From Paenibacillus qinlingensis (GTDB lineage Bacteria; Bacillota; Bacilli; Paenibacillales; NBRC-103111), in contig NZ_JABMKY010000026.1 in assembly GCF_013204845.1 (NCBI RefSeq), forward strand, positions 1-64,000: 64,000 nucleotides of DNA, written 5' to 3'. Below, one piece after another: positions 35,550 to 44,594 of the stretch. A program made the translations under genes and the position numbers. Numbering within the stretch: position 1 is the first letter of the stretch; the number at the start of each line of letters is the position of its first letter. The notes beneath the pieces were generated by a model. It saw nothing but the letters and a program-made list of their open reading frames with translations. It did no database searches and was not told the DNA's origin.

Positions 35550-37109
35550 TTACTTAATCAAACCTTTTTCCTTAAAAGCCTTTTCGGCCTCATCCACATA
35601 CTTCTGTAGTTGGTACGTCGTGTTCAACGTTTTCACAAAATCGTCGAACTGGTCGATCGGGCGTTTTCCATAGATAAATTTAATGATTTCTTCATTCTCG
35701 AAACGATCCTTATCGGATTTGTTTAAACCTTCAGGAAGCTTGGAGAAATTGTTATACACTTTGATGTACGGCAGGTTGATAGCAAAATCGATGTATTCTT
35801 TTTGTTTAGGGAATTTCGTATACAAGTAGGGCAGTTCATCACGGCCGGTCAACTGCAACTGGAACGTCGTTCCAAGCTCAGACACGGCAGGAAGCGGTTT
35901 GATGGCATCGCCTTCTTTGGTATAATGCGTTCCTTCAAAACCGAACATGACCAAATTCTGACCTTCGCCTGCTCCTGTGATGTAATCCAGGTACGCCAAC
36001 GCTTTCTCTAATTTTTCTGGAGTTTTCTCAAGTGCTTTCGGAAGAGCAATACGCCAATCCGCTGCGCTGTTGTCAAACGCTCCGTTAAACTTACCTCCAG
36101 GTCCAACTGGCGGCTCTATCGTTATGAATTTGGCATTGGGATTCGTGTCTGTCGTAAGCTTCACGAACTCATCCTTGAACATATCCGACCAATTTGAGTA
36201 AATAACACCAACTTGACCTTTCTGAGCTTTGGTTGGTGCCGCATTGCCTTTGTTGGTAAGAATATCTGGATCGATGGCGCCAGAACTATAAAGATCATTG
36301 ATAAATTTGAGCGCTTGCTTCATTTCCGGCTGAGTGGTGGAATAAACCACTTTATTGTCTTTAACCGTTAAATTCGCTTCCGCCGATGATGCTGTACCGT
36401 AGCTAGCGCCAAAAGCTCCCAAGAAGGGTGCAAACACATCTAAGCCTGTACCCGTCAGTCCGTAGGTGTCTTGCTTGCCGTTCCCATCTGGATCCTTATC
36501 ATGAAAGGCCTTAATGACTGTCGCCAATTCGTCCAGCGTTTTAGGAATCGGCAAATTGAGTTTATCCAGCCAATCCTTCCTTAACATTAGGGTTCGATAA
36601 GGAACCGCTGCCCGCTTAGGGAGCGTCATTTGCTTGCCATCGACTTTACCTTTGGTTAAATCGGCTGCACTGTAGGCTTTTTTGACATTCGGCATTTTAT
36701 CCATGTAACTGGTTAAGTCTAGAATCGCCCCTTGCTTGGAAAATTGCTGCATTTGGTCATTACTGACGGTGAAAACATCCGGCACATTCCCAGCGGCAAT
36801 GCGGACGTTGATTTGATTTGCGTATTCATTGTTATTGCTGGTTTGCATCACGTTGAAATCGAAATCCACACCGAGCTTTTTGCCGATTTCAGCTTGAATT
36901 TTCTTATCGACATCACTTAACCCCGTTCCGCCAATCAGCACACTAAGTTTAACTGGTGTCGTTGATTTGGGGGATGCAGCTGGCGCTGCAGTTGCACTGT
37001 TAGGTGCTGTTGTACCACCTTCTGTCACAGACTCCGTCTTTCCACAGCCACTTGCTACGATACTGAACGACAAACCGATAACCGCACATAGCTTGAATGA
37101 AACTTTCAT
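35550..37109 (-). CDS. Extracellular sugar-binding lipoprotein of the third importer
   Basis: 519 aa. The signal peptide has a VASGC lipobox (Cys22), followed by a long Thr/Ala/Pro-rich tether. It is a family-1-type solute-binding protein. The stretch DKDPDGNGKQDTYGLTGTG is the Asp-rich calcium-like loop commonly seen in LplA-group proteins; a weaker version (DKDPSGKGTIPY) is in the paralogue at 6426. The ATG follows AAGGGGAGATGTTTCT. It is third in the operon 38903-35550 and ends in a terminator. The importer substrate is unknown; the linked FAD oxidoreductase at 41449 shares a promoter element with this operon. Confidence 0.92.
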   Translation of the reverse strand: MKVSFKLCAVIGLSFSIVASGCGKTESVTEGGTTAPNSATAAPAASPKSTTPVKLSVLIGGTGLSDVDKKIQAEIGKKLGVDFDFNVMQTSNNNEYANQINVRIAAGNVPDVFTVSNDQMQQFSKQGAILDLTSYMDKMPNVKKAYSAADLTKGKVDGKQMTLPKRAAVPYRTLMLRKDWLDKLNLPIPKTLDELATVIKAFHDKDPDGNGKQDTYGLTGTGLDVFAPFLGAFGASYGTASSAEANLTVKDNKVVYSTTQPEMKQALKFINDLYSSGAIDPDILTNKGNAAPTKAQKGQVGVIYSNWSDMFKDEFVKLTTDTNPNAKFITIEPPVGPGGKFNGAFDNSAADWRIALPKALEKTPEKLEKALAYLDYITGAGEGQNLVMFGFEGTHYTKEGDAIKPLPAVSELGTTFQLQLTGRDELPYLYTKFPKQKEYIDFAINLPYIKVYNNFSKLPEGLNKSDKDRFENEEIIKFIYGKRPIDQFDDFVKTLNTTYQLQKYVDEAEKAFKEKGLIK

Positions 37110-37149
37110 AGAAACATCTCCCCTTATGATCTTTAATATATGTTAACTG

Positions 37150-38010
37150 TTATCCCTTCACTGCGCCAATAAGCATTCCTTTGGTGAAATACTTTTGAAT
37201 GAAAGGATAAACAATGACAATCGGAAGTGCCGTTAGGATAACGCCTGCCATTTGCAACGTTGTGGAGGGAACTGTATTCTCCAAATTAATTTCTGCTGAC
37301 ATAGACGAGGTTAAAATGCTTCGCAACACTACTTGCAGTGGGTATAACGATTCATCCGTTATATATAAAATAGAGCTAAAAAACTCATTCCAATGCATAA
37401 CCCCATAGAAGGTACTGATTGTAGCAACTACGGGTACAGACATGGGCAAAAGAACACTGACCAAAACTCGGCTTTCCGATGCCCCATCTATCCTTGCCGC
37501 TTCCATAATTTCTTCTGGAATATTCTCAAAGAAAGTCTTTGTAATGAGGAGTGAAAAGGTTCCTACTGCTGATGGGATAATCATCGACCATACGGAGTTC
37601 AACAATCCAGTCTCTTTAACGATAAGATAGGTAGGAATAATACCTCCATTGAACATCATCGTGAACAAGATCAGAAAGAGAATGATTGATCTCCCAGGCA
37701 GTGTTTTCTTACTTAGGGGATAGGCCATGAGCACCGTAAGTAAGACGTTTAATGCGGTTCCGACGATTGTTACAAATAAGGAAACTCCAAATGCTCTTGG
37801 GATCGTTGCATCCTTTAGAAATAGTGCATACGCTTCGAATGAGATATGCTTCGGAATGATGAGGAAGCCGCCATTTTTCATGACTTCACTGAATGGTGTT
37901 AGTGACATGGATAACACATATAACAAAGGAAATATAAAACAGACAGCCATAAGTAAGAGAATGACATAAATAATGCCTTCAAAAAATCGTTCCTTCCAAT
38001 CCATCACCAT
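37150..38010 (-). CDS. YtcP/CUT1-type sugar ABC transporter permease, third importer
   Basis: 286 aa, about six membrane helices, EAA loop EAARIDGASESRVLVSVLLP and C-terminus FIQKYFTKGMLIGAVKG. The ATG at 38010 overlaps the upstream permease stop by seven bases and has AGGTGG six bases upstream; an ATG two codons later is possible. The tight overlap means the two permeases are made in equal amounts. Confidence 0.92.
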   Translation of the reverse strand: MVMDWKERFFEGIIYVILLLMAVCFIFPLLYVLSMSLTPFSEVMKNGGFLIIPKHISFEAYALFLKDATIPRAFGVSLFVTIVGTALNVLLTVLMAYPLSKKTLPGRSIILFLILFTMMFNGGIIPTYLIVKETGLLNSVWSMIIPSAVGTFSLLITKTFFENIPEEIMEAARIDGASESRVLVSVLLPMSVPVVATISTFYGVMHWNEFFSSILYITDESLYPLQVVLRSILTSSMSAEINLENTVPSTTLQMAGVILTALPIVIVYPFIQKYFTKGMLIGAVKG

Positions 38011-38903
38011 ATGCTTCCACCTGCTCGCTTTGCTAACGTGTTCGCACCAAGGACTAAGATCAGTGCAATAATTGATTTGTAGAGCCCTACGGCTGCACCC
38101 AAGCTAAAATTGAATTGTTCTAAACCAGTGCGGAAAACCCAGGTATCGATAATATCGACTTTTTCATACACCTGAATGTTGTACATCACGTAAATTTGTT
38201 CGAATCCGGCATCTAAAATCGTGCCAAGACGAAGGATCAGCATCAGAATAATGACATTCCGAATGCCTGGCAATGTGATGTGCCAGATCATTCTAATCCG
38301 CCCTGCACCATCTACCCTAGCCGCTTCATACAAAGTAGAATCAATGCCGGCGATGGCTGCCAAATAAACAATGGTGCCCCACCCTAGATTTTGCCAAATA
38401 TCCGTTCCTACAATTAAAGATCGAATCCATTCATTCGACGTTAGAAAGGGTATTGTTTTCAGGCCGGAGTTTTTCAACATCATATTTATCAGTCCATCTG
38501 CCTCCGAGAACAAGGCCAAGGAGATCCCGAAAATAATAACCCACGAAATAAAATGCGGCATATACATTATGGACTGAATGACATTTCTGAAAGCCTTCCA
38601 GCGGATCTCGGATAATAGAATGGCTAATATAATGGAAGGCGGTACAAGCCAAAAGAGCTTGTATACACTAATGAGCATCGTATTGGCCATAATTTGTGTA
38701 AAATACGGAGAATCATAGAAATATTTAAAATGCTTATACCAGGGATTCGCCCAGGGACTGTGCCAAATCCCGCCTGATATATTGAAATCTTTAAACGCAA
38801 TGACGGCGCCCCCCATCGGTACATATTTAAAAATGAAATAATACAGCAGGCCTGGCAGCAACATGAAGTAGTGTACTTTATGAAGTATGATTCGCTTGTA
38901 CAT
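38004..38903 (-). CDS. LplB-like sugar ABC transporter permease, third importer
   Basis: 299 aa from the ATG at 38903, six bases after AAAGGTG; the in-frame GTG at 38912 lies inside that site. It has about six helices, the motif YVPMGGAVIAFKDFNISGGI and the EAA loop AARVDGAGRIRMIWHITLP. It is first in the operon permease-permease-lipoprotein. Its 5' region contains the direct-repeat element 38986-39024, shared with the FAD gene at 43725. The divergent neighbour (39161) is the likely regulator. Confidence 0.92.
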   Translation of the reverse strand: MYKRIILHKVHYFMLLPGLLYYFIFKYVPMGGAVIAFKDFNISGGIWHSPWANPWYKHFKYFYDSPYFTQIMANTMLISVYKLFWLVPPSIILAILLSEIRWKAFRNVIQSIMYMPHFISWVIIFGISLALFSEADGLINMMLKNSGLKTIPFLTSNEWIRSLIVGTDIWQNLGWGTIVYLAAIAGIDSTLYEAARVDGAGRIRMIWHITLPGIRNVIILMLILRLGTILDAGFEQIYVMYNIQVYEKVDIIDTWVFRTGLEQFNFSLGAAVGLYKSIIALILVLGANTLAKRAGGSIW

Positions 38904-38985
38904 AGGACTCACCTTTCTTTGTTTGATCTTGCTTGCATGCTTCGAATCCGTTGATACCCCTTACTCTATGCGTTCGATAAAAAGT

Positions 38986-39024
38986 TGTATAGTTCTTAGT
39001 TTGAAGACAGTTCTAAGAATAACG
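38986..39024 (-). promoter_or_regulatory. Shared direct-repeat regulatory element, copy 1 (third transporter)
   Basis: This stretch matches 43822-43860 at 29 of 39 positions (16 of the first 17). On the minus strand both hold two copies of a word ending in AGAAC (CTTAGAAC and CTAAGAAC here) with starts 18 bp apart, directly followed by TATACA, a possible -10. The conserved repeats within variable sequence suggest an operator for the AraC regulator at 39161. Confidence 0.6.
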
Positions 39025-39160
39025 TAACGTCAAGTTCTCCTTTTCACACTAGGTTTTCAATCTCATGAAACCCGCCTCGATGATTGCTTTCTGACAGGAC
39101 TGCTGAGACAATGAAACTAGCGCACAAGATATCAGAAGAGTTGTTTGGAGGCTGTCAGCG

Positions 39161-41401
39161 ATGCTAAAACGGATTCATTTCAAAGAATTGTACATGCGTA
39201 TTTTCTTTATCATCGGGTTGGTATTTGTCGGTATGGCTCTGCTTTACTCGCTTTTCCTCACCAATCAAATTTCGAAATATGCGATAAATGAAGTAAACGG
39301 AAGCACGGCTGTTAAACTTAATCATTTTAAGAGTACGATGGAGATCACGCTGCGAAAGTTAAAAGTAAGCTCTATTCAGCTCTATCAGGATCGGAATATT
39401 GGCTATTGGCTCACGGCTACCTCGAAGGATTCTTATTTGAATCATCTCGTTGATTTGAAAATTGGTGAATTTCTAAGTACAGAGAGGCTCATTCAGGATG
39501 TGTATTTATTCAATCTGTCTTCTCGTGAAGTCTTCTCGGCAAAAAGCGGACCGGTCCCATTCGATAACTTTCCCGATCAAGCCATGCTTCAGCAAGTTGT
39601 CAATCAAACGATGCAACCTCTTAATTTCTCTAAAGTGACCTTCATGGGGCAGACGGAGTTGACACTATCTCTTCCTAATGGTGGCATCGACCAAACGCCA
39701 AATGGCCGCCTTATGATTATTCTAGATAAAACTTTTCTCGCTGAGGATCTTCTGCTAAGCAATAATGAGTTCGAAGGAAAGTGGTTCGTGGTTGATAAAG
39801 ACCAGAACGTGCTTATGGGAGATGTTAGAGCATCTAACGCAGGTGACATCATACATGCAGGAAATCAATGGCGATCAGACGGGCAAGATTGGGGTGTTCA
39901 GTCCATTACTTTCTCGGATGAAGTCTGGCAACTGTTCCTGTTATCCCCTCAGGGTATCTGGAAAAATAAACTATTGATACTTAATTTCAAAGTATTAGGC
40001 TCTTTTTTCCTCATGATCGCCCTATTGCTAGTCGTTCTTTATTTCTTATCTAAACAAAATTACAAACCTTTAACGGAGATTCTGGGTAAAATTCGTATTT
40101 ATACCACAGGATTGAAACTGCCAGAGAATACACTTTCCATTTCCTCCTTTCACACGGAATTCAAGTTAGGGATTGATACGTTGGTTCACCGCATCGAAGA
40201 ACAAAATCGCTCACTTAAAAACAATGATTCCATCGTCAAAGATGAACTGCTAAGGCAGTGGATCTTAAGCGATGCCGTAGGTCCCTCCTTACGGGAAGAC
40301 CTTCAACAGAAGCTCACCATACGGTTAAACAAGCCGATTCGTTTAGCTGTTTGTCGCATCGAGGATTATACGGCCTTCTGTCAAACGTATAACTTTCAGT
40401 CCCGAAAATTACTTAAATTTGCTATACAGAACGTGATTGAAGAAGTCCTTCGAACGTATGGGTTAAAAGCAGAAACCTCTGATCTTGGGAGCGATCATGT
40501 CGTCATTGTGCTCTCTGTTCCTGATACGCAGAAGCTAAGTGAACCAGATCTCCTAGCTATCCTTGTAGACACTAAACATCACGTCCTGCAATGGATTAAA
40601 GTCGCCATATCCATTGGAATTAGCGACCCTATTGATTCAGCTGAAAATATCCATCATATCTATCGAATGACGTATGAATTAACTGAAATCTCCTTTATTA
40701 CAGGAGAAAGTGCCATCTATACGCCACAAGACAGAAAAGAAACGTATATCAAGGCCTCATTCGACGGGTTGGATACGGAGCAAATAACAGCGTTTATTCA
40801 ATCCATTCGAATTCGAGATACCGATGCCTTGCAACGACAGCTTCAGCACTTGTTCAATCAGTTGCAAGACTTACCCGCTGAAGAAAGCAAGCTCCAGCTC
40901 ATACAACTTCTGTATGTATTCCAGAAATCATTTAAACAATTGAATACGCCTGGGGGTATGGTGGGCATACGCAACCAGTTGGATCAGTTTAATAATTTGA
41001 AAGAAGTACATTTGTGGGTTGAAGAGACACTTATGAATCTAATTGAGCAAATGTCCAATCGACGTACACAGAAGGAAGATATTTTCCCTGAAATTGTAGA
41101 ATATATATCTAATCATCTGCATGATGCCATGCTGACCATTGATGATATCGCCAATCATGTGAATTTTTCAGTCAATTATCTTCGAGTCATATTTAAAGAA
41201 CAAAATGATATCTCCATCTCTGATTTCATCCTCGAGCGACGCATTGAGAAAGTGAAAGAATTGCTGCTCAAAACCAAATGGTCGATTGCCGAAATCTCCT
41301 CCCAGTCTGGCTTTCAGTCCAAGAGTCATTTCTTTACTGCCTTTAAGAAAGGCACTGGCATGACGCCTAGCCAGTATCGTGATGAACATACACAGCCATA
41401 G
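39161..41401 (+). CDS. Membrane-bound AraC-type regulator (sensor and DNA-binding in one protein)
   Basis: 746 aa. A membrane segment at about residues 11-33, an extracellular sensor region of about 240 residues, a second membrane segment at about 273-297, a long cytoplasmic part (about 300-630) and a C-terminal AraC domain (LTIDDIANHVNFSVNYLRVIF and IAEISSQSGFQSKSHFFTAF). Such proteins are thought to sense a carbohydrate outside and bind DNA while membrane-tethered, without a separate kinase. The ATG follows GGAGG. It is divergent from the third transporter and convergent with the FAD gene; both carry the shared element, so these two units are its probable regulon. Confidence 0.9.
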   Translation: MLKRIHFKELYMRIFFIIGLVFVGMALLYSLFLTNQISKYAINEVNGSTAVKLNHFKSTMEITLRKLKVSSIQLYQDRNIGYWLTATSKDSYLNHLVDLKIGEFLSTERLIQDVYLFNLSSREVFSAKSGPVPFDNFPDQAMLQQVVNQTMQPLNFSKVTFMGQTELTLSLPNGGIDQTPNGRLMIILDKTFLAEDLLLSNNEFEGKWFVVDKDQNVLMGDVRASNAGDIIHAGNQWRSDGQDWGVQSITFSDEVWQLFLLSPQGIWKNKLLILNFKVLGSFFLMIALLLVVLYFLSKQNYKPLTEILGKIRIYTTGLKLPENTLSISSFHTEFKLGIDTLVHRIEEQNRSLKNNDSIVKDELLRQWILSDAVGPSLREDLQQKLTIRLNKPIRLAVCRIEDYTAFCQTYNFQSRKLLKFAIQNVIEEVLRTYGLKAETSDLGSDHVVIVLSVPDTQKLSEPDLLAILVDTKHHVLQWIKVAISIGISDPIDSAENIHHIYRMTYELTEISFITGESAIYTPQDRKETYIKASFDGLDTEQITAFIQSIRIRDTDALQRQLQHLFNQLQDLPAEESKLQLIQLLYVFQKSFKQLNTPGGMVGIRNQLDQFNNLKEVHLWVEETLMNLIEQMSNRRTQKEDIFPEIVEYISNHLHDAMLTIDDIANHVNFSVNYLRVIFKEQNDISISDFILERRIEKVKELLLKTKWSIAEISSQSGFQSKSHFFTAFKKGTGMTPSQYRDEHTQP

Positions 41402-41404
41402 ACC

Positions 41405-41453
41405 AATAAAGTCCAAGGAGTCGTGCAAATAACAGGACTCCTTGGACTTTATT
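41405..41453. terminator. Bidirectional terminator between convergent genes
   Basis: A perfect 18-bp inverted repeat (AATAAAGTCCAAGGAGTC and its complement, loop of 13) serves both the AraC gene ending at 41401 and the FAD gene, whose last codons it overlaps. T-rich sides occur on both strands. Confidence 0.75.
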
Positions 41454-43725
41454 CATACACCCTGACTTCATAAACAGCCGCGCTGGGATCACCATTGGTC
41501 TCATGAATGAGGACTCTTATCTGTGTTGTATGAACGGCTTGAGCGAGACGATGAATTCGTTTGCGATTGTAATTATTATCCACCCGGTCCAAAGTAGCCC
41601 AACCATTTGCTATCCATGCTTGAAGTTCATAAACTTTCACGCATTGCGGGTCCTGGTTAAATGGGGAGTAAAAGCGATAATCGCGCAATAAATTACCTGC
41701 GAAGGTAACTTCTACCTGCGAGATTACTTGCTCCTCGCGCCACGTTAATCCAATCCACTGGGGCATCGATTCCGAAGGGGATGAACGCCAGAGATTCGTA
41801 CTCTTATAAGGCCGTGTAACGCCGCTTAGAACATTTTCTGGCGGATAGCTACTTTGTTCAGGTTCAATTTGGAAAGCCAATGTTTCACCGTTTTCATACC
41901 TTCGCATAAGCCCATTGTCCATATCCGATGCAGCTACCATCCCTGGTACAATATTGGCAGCTTTATGCCAGTAAAGATGTGGATGGGCAGCGATGTCTAA
42001 ACGGATAAAGCCTGCAGATTGTTTAAGCCCCGGTGTCATATTCATTTCCCAGCGAATCCATTGAAGCCTGCCAGGTGGAACTGCAAGTTTGGTTTGAGCG
42101 AGTTTAGGCTCAATATCCGTTGCATAGTCCCAAATGTGTTGGACTGCTACAATTGAAGCCTCGACCCACTGTATCTGTTCAGTAGGATTGCTTAAACAAA
42201 CGGAGAGAGCCTCCACTTCCTCTGTGCCTATGGCAATCCACTGACCTCGTTTCTCACTTAAATGCTCGCTCTCATCAAGTGTGTGACACTCGTTACTTAC
42301 CTGTTTCGGTTCGACTCGACGAAGTCTCGCCTCACTACTTGCCGTAGGAGTTGCCGTTCTAGCCAGATCGAACGGATCCGCATTGGACTCATGCAGTAAG
42401 AAACAATCGTCTCTTATCAGCCTTTGTTTAAGCTCCTTTATCGTAGTTGCCGACAAAGCTGACAGGCTTTCCCCTTGGATAAGCGCAACAGCAGCAGCCG
42501 TCCCTGCCGCTTGACCTAGCAACGCGGTCGTCCCCATCACACGGCTGCTTCCCAATGCCACATGCGATGCGCTAATATTACGCCCTGCCATCAATAAATT
42601 GGATACATCCTTGGCAATCAAACTTCTTAGGGGTATTCCGTATGGAGCGATATAGCTCTTCTTCATATAGGCTGAATCCTCGCCCTCTGCGACCGATTGC
42701 TCACTATATTCGGCAAGTAGTCCACCTGATTTATGTAAATCAATATACCAGCCTCCGAAAGCAACTTCATCTTCAAATGCAGGCTGATTCACAAGATCTG
42801 CTTCCGTTAAGAGGTAGTGCCCCATAATTCGGCGGCTCTCACGTTTGCCTGGAACTTGCCCAATCCAGTCAAGTGCATAATGCTTAGACTTTTCCATCAG
42901 TTCAGGATCCTTATTTTTCATAAAATCCCATATGCCCATCACATGCCGCGTTAACTCATGCCGAATCGTTTCATTTTCAGTGATCGTATTCCAGGGCACA
43001 CCTAGCTCAATCCACCAAAATCCGCCCTCTGGATCATGAGGAACGCGGCCTCCCTTATAAAATACATCGGGGTTATCATAGTGAAAGGCCCATGCTGGCG
43101 CTTGAAAAGGTACAGGTTTTCCCATATCTTTGGCACGAAAATGAATCGAGCTGCCCATCACGTCAGCGCTTGCTGTTGGCGGCGCATGGTGTTCACCGAA
43201 TTCCTCTTGTCCTTCTGTACCCATTCGCCACTCACAACCAGATAGTTCAGCCAAGATTCCATCCCCTGTACAGTCAATAAATATATTCGCATGTAGGGTA
43301 AGTTCAGTCTCTGCGTTTCCAATTCTTGCGTGAATCGCCTTGATCTCCTTGGAATCACCCATCTCCAATGCATACACGGACGTATTTAAATAATGAGAAA
43401 GATAAGGCGTACTTATAATTTTGTCATATAAGATCAGATCCCAGACGCTATTAGTTCTGCCATTTTCGCTGTTGGGCTCATGATTCACCGCACGTTCTTC
43501 AATCAGCAATTCCGCAATAATGCCAGTCTCTCGCGCATAAGCATTGTAATTCGCCGCTCCCTGTGGAAATACGCGGATTTCAGAAGAACTGTTACCTCCA
43601 AATACAGGTCGATCCTGCACAATACAGGTACGCGCACCATGTCTTGCTGCTGCGATTGCAGCACAAATACCAGCTAATCCACCGCCACATACAATCACAT
43701 CAAAAGATTCATCTCTATGTTGCAA
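41449..43725 (-). CDS. FAD-dependent oxidoreductase with C-terminal carbohydrate-binding-like region
   Basis: 758 aa. The flavin fold starts at once (FDVIVCGGGLAGICAAIAAA), followed by FGGNSSSEIRVFPQG, IFIDCTGDGILAEL and LLMAGRNISASHVALGSSRV, all typical of the FAD_oxidored family. From about residue 470 on comes an extra beta-rich region of about 290 residues whose end (QVEVTFAGNLLRD, VRVYE) resembles discoidin/galactose-binding folds. It has no signal peptide, so it should be cytosolic. The start is TTG with AGGAGGG seven to eight bases upstream. It is a distant paralogue of the 451-aa enzyme at 27023, which lacks the extra region. The reaction is unknown; its promoter element links it to the third importer. 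Confidence 0.85.
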   Translation of the reverse strand: MQHRDESFDVIVCGGGLAGICAAIAAARHGARTCIVQDRPVFGGNSSSEIRVFPQGAANYNAYARETGIIAELLIEERAVNHEPNSENGRTNSVWDLILYDKIISTPYLSHYLNTSVYALEMGDSKEIKAIHARIGNAETELTLHANIFIDCTGDGILAELSGCEWRMGTEGQEEFGEHHAPPTASADVMGSSIHFRAKDMGKPVPFQAPAWAFHYDNPDVFYKGGRVPHDPEGGFWWIELGVPWNTITENETIRHELTRHVMGIWDFMKNKDPELMEKSKHYALDWIGQVPGKRESRRIMGHYLLTEADLVNQPAFEDEVAFGGWYIDLHKSGGLLAEYSEQSVAEGEDSAYMKKSYIAPYGIPLRSLIAKDVSNLLMAGRNISASHVALGSSRVMGTTALLGQAAGTAAAVALIQGESLSALSATTIKELKQRLIRDDCFLLHESNADPFDLARTATPTASSEARLRRVEPKQVSNECHTLDESEHLSEKRGQWIAIGTEEVEALSVCLSNPTEQIQWVEASIVAVQHIWDYATDIEPKLAQTKLAVPPGRLQWIRWEMNMTPGLKQSAGFIRLDIAAHPHLYWHKAANIVPGMVAASDMDNGLMRRYENGETLAFQIEPEQSSYPPENVLSGVTRPYKSTNLWRSSPSESMPQWIGLTWREEQVISQVEVTFAGNLLRDYRFYSPFNQDPQCVKVYELQAWIANGWATLDRVDNNYNRKRIHRLAQAVHTTQIRVLIHETNGDPSAAVYEVRVYE

Positions 43726-43821
43726 CCTTATCCCTCCTATTACTCATTTACTAATTGAACTCACAACATGCTTCAAAGGCTAAGCGTTGATATGGGTTAC
43801 TGTAATCCTTCATTATTAAAA

Positions 43822-43860
43822 TGTATAGTTCTCAGTTTTATGTTGGTTCTGATAGCAACG
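43822..43860 (-). promoter_or_regulatory. Shared direct-repeat regulatory element, copy 2 (FAD oxidoreductase gene)
   Basis: Second copy of the element described at 38986-39024. On the minus strand the repeat words are ATCAGAAC and CTGAGAAC, again 18 bp apart and followed by TATACA. It lies about 100 bp upstream of the TTG at 43725. The rest of the 296-bp gap 43726-44021 shows only the terminator at 43957-43986. Confidence 0.6.
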
Positions 43861-43956
43861 AAAACGTAAAAACGAGCGCAAGAAAGAAGGTAATCAATAG
43901 ATTTCATCCTTCGCAGTTGTTAAGTCACGGTCAATGAAATATTCATTAAAAAGTAG

Positions 43957-43986
43957 CAAAAGAGGCTCCACGAAGGAGCCTCCTCT
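43957..43986 (-). terminator. Terminator of the glg-ppk2-DUF1003 operon
   Basis: GAGGCTCC TTCG TGGAGCCTC on the minus strand is a stable UUCG-type tetraloop hairpin followed by TTTTGC, about 35 bp after the stop codon at 44022. Confidence 0.75.
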
Positions 43987-44021
43987 TCCTATACATATGT
44001 ATACGTGTATTCAGCCAATAC

Positions 44022-44564
44022 CTAACGCCCCTGTTGCTCAATTCTATTAAGCCTTTGATCCAACCTTTCCAGCAGGACCTTGATCTCCATATTTTCCTGC
44101 TCCGCATGATAATTAATGGCGAAGTCAAGGATCGCCTCCTGCTTATCTTTGGAAGCTTGTCGATTCTGACTCATGAGAATGACTGGAGCTTGGAAGGCAG
44201 AGATACAAGAAAGGATAAGATTAAGCAAGATGAATGGGGGTTTATCGAAGGCGAAGCTCATGACATTAATCGACATCCAAATGACTAAGAACAAGCTGAA
44301 AAGCAAGATGAACGCCCAACTTCCACCGAACGTTGCAATGTTATCAGCAAGCCGATCAGCCCAAGAACTCTTCTTCTCCTGCTGTTCAATTAAATGCGAC
44401 TTAATGTTCCCTTTATACGCATTTACGATGGAGGCTATGCGTTCTAATTGGTCATTGTCCAGTTTAAAGTTAGGATCATTATCTAATTCATGAAACAACT
44501 TTTCCGAAGTGACATCGCCTGCGGCTTGAGCCCCTTCCTTCTTTTTTCCTATCTCTTTTTCCAT
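44022..44564 (-). CDS. DUF1003-family membrane protein
   Basis: 180 aa. A charged N-terminal half (about 1-78) precedes two membrane helices (about 81-104 and 109-132). The signature after the second helix, SAFQAPVILMSQNRQASKDK, is that of DUF1003, followed by a helical tail (NYHAEQENMEIKVLLERLDQ) that could form a coiled coil. The function of the family is not known. It is the last gene of an operon with glycogen genes and a polyphosphate kinase, 30 bp after ppk2. Confidence 0.85.
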   Translation of the reverse strand: MEKEIGKKKEGAQAAGDVTSEKLFHELDNDPNFKLDNDQLERIASIVNAYKGNIKSHLIEQQEKKSSWADRLADNIATFGGSWAFILLFSLFLVIWMSINVMSFAFDKPPFILLNLILSCISAFQAPVILMSQNRQASKDKQEAILDFAINYHAEQENMEIKVLLERLDQRLNRIEQQGR

Positions 44565-44594
44565 CTCCTTGTCCCTTCTTCCCTAAAGCCTTTC

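Noticed and set aside
39110..39133. Partial resemblance (CTGACAGGACTGCTGAGACAA) to the 41-bp element at 9995-10035
   Set aside because: Only the short word ACAGGAC matches, the spacing differs and no -10 follows at 19 bp.
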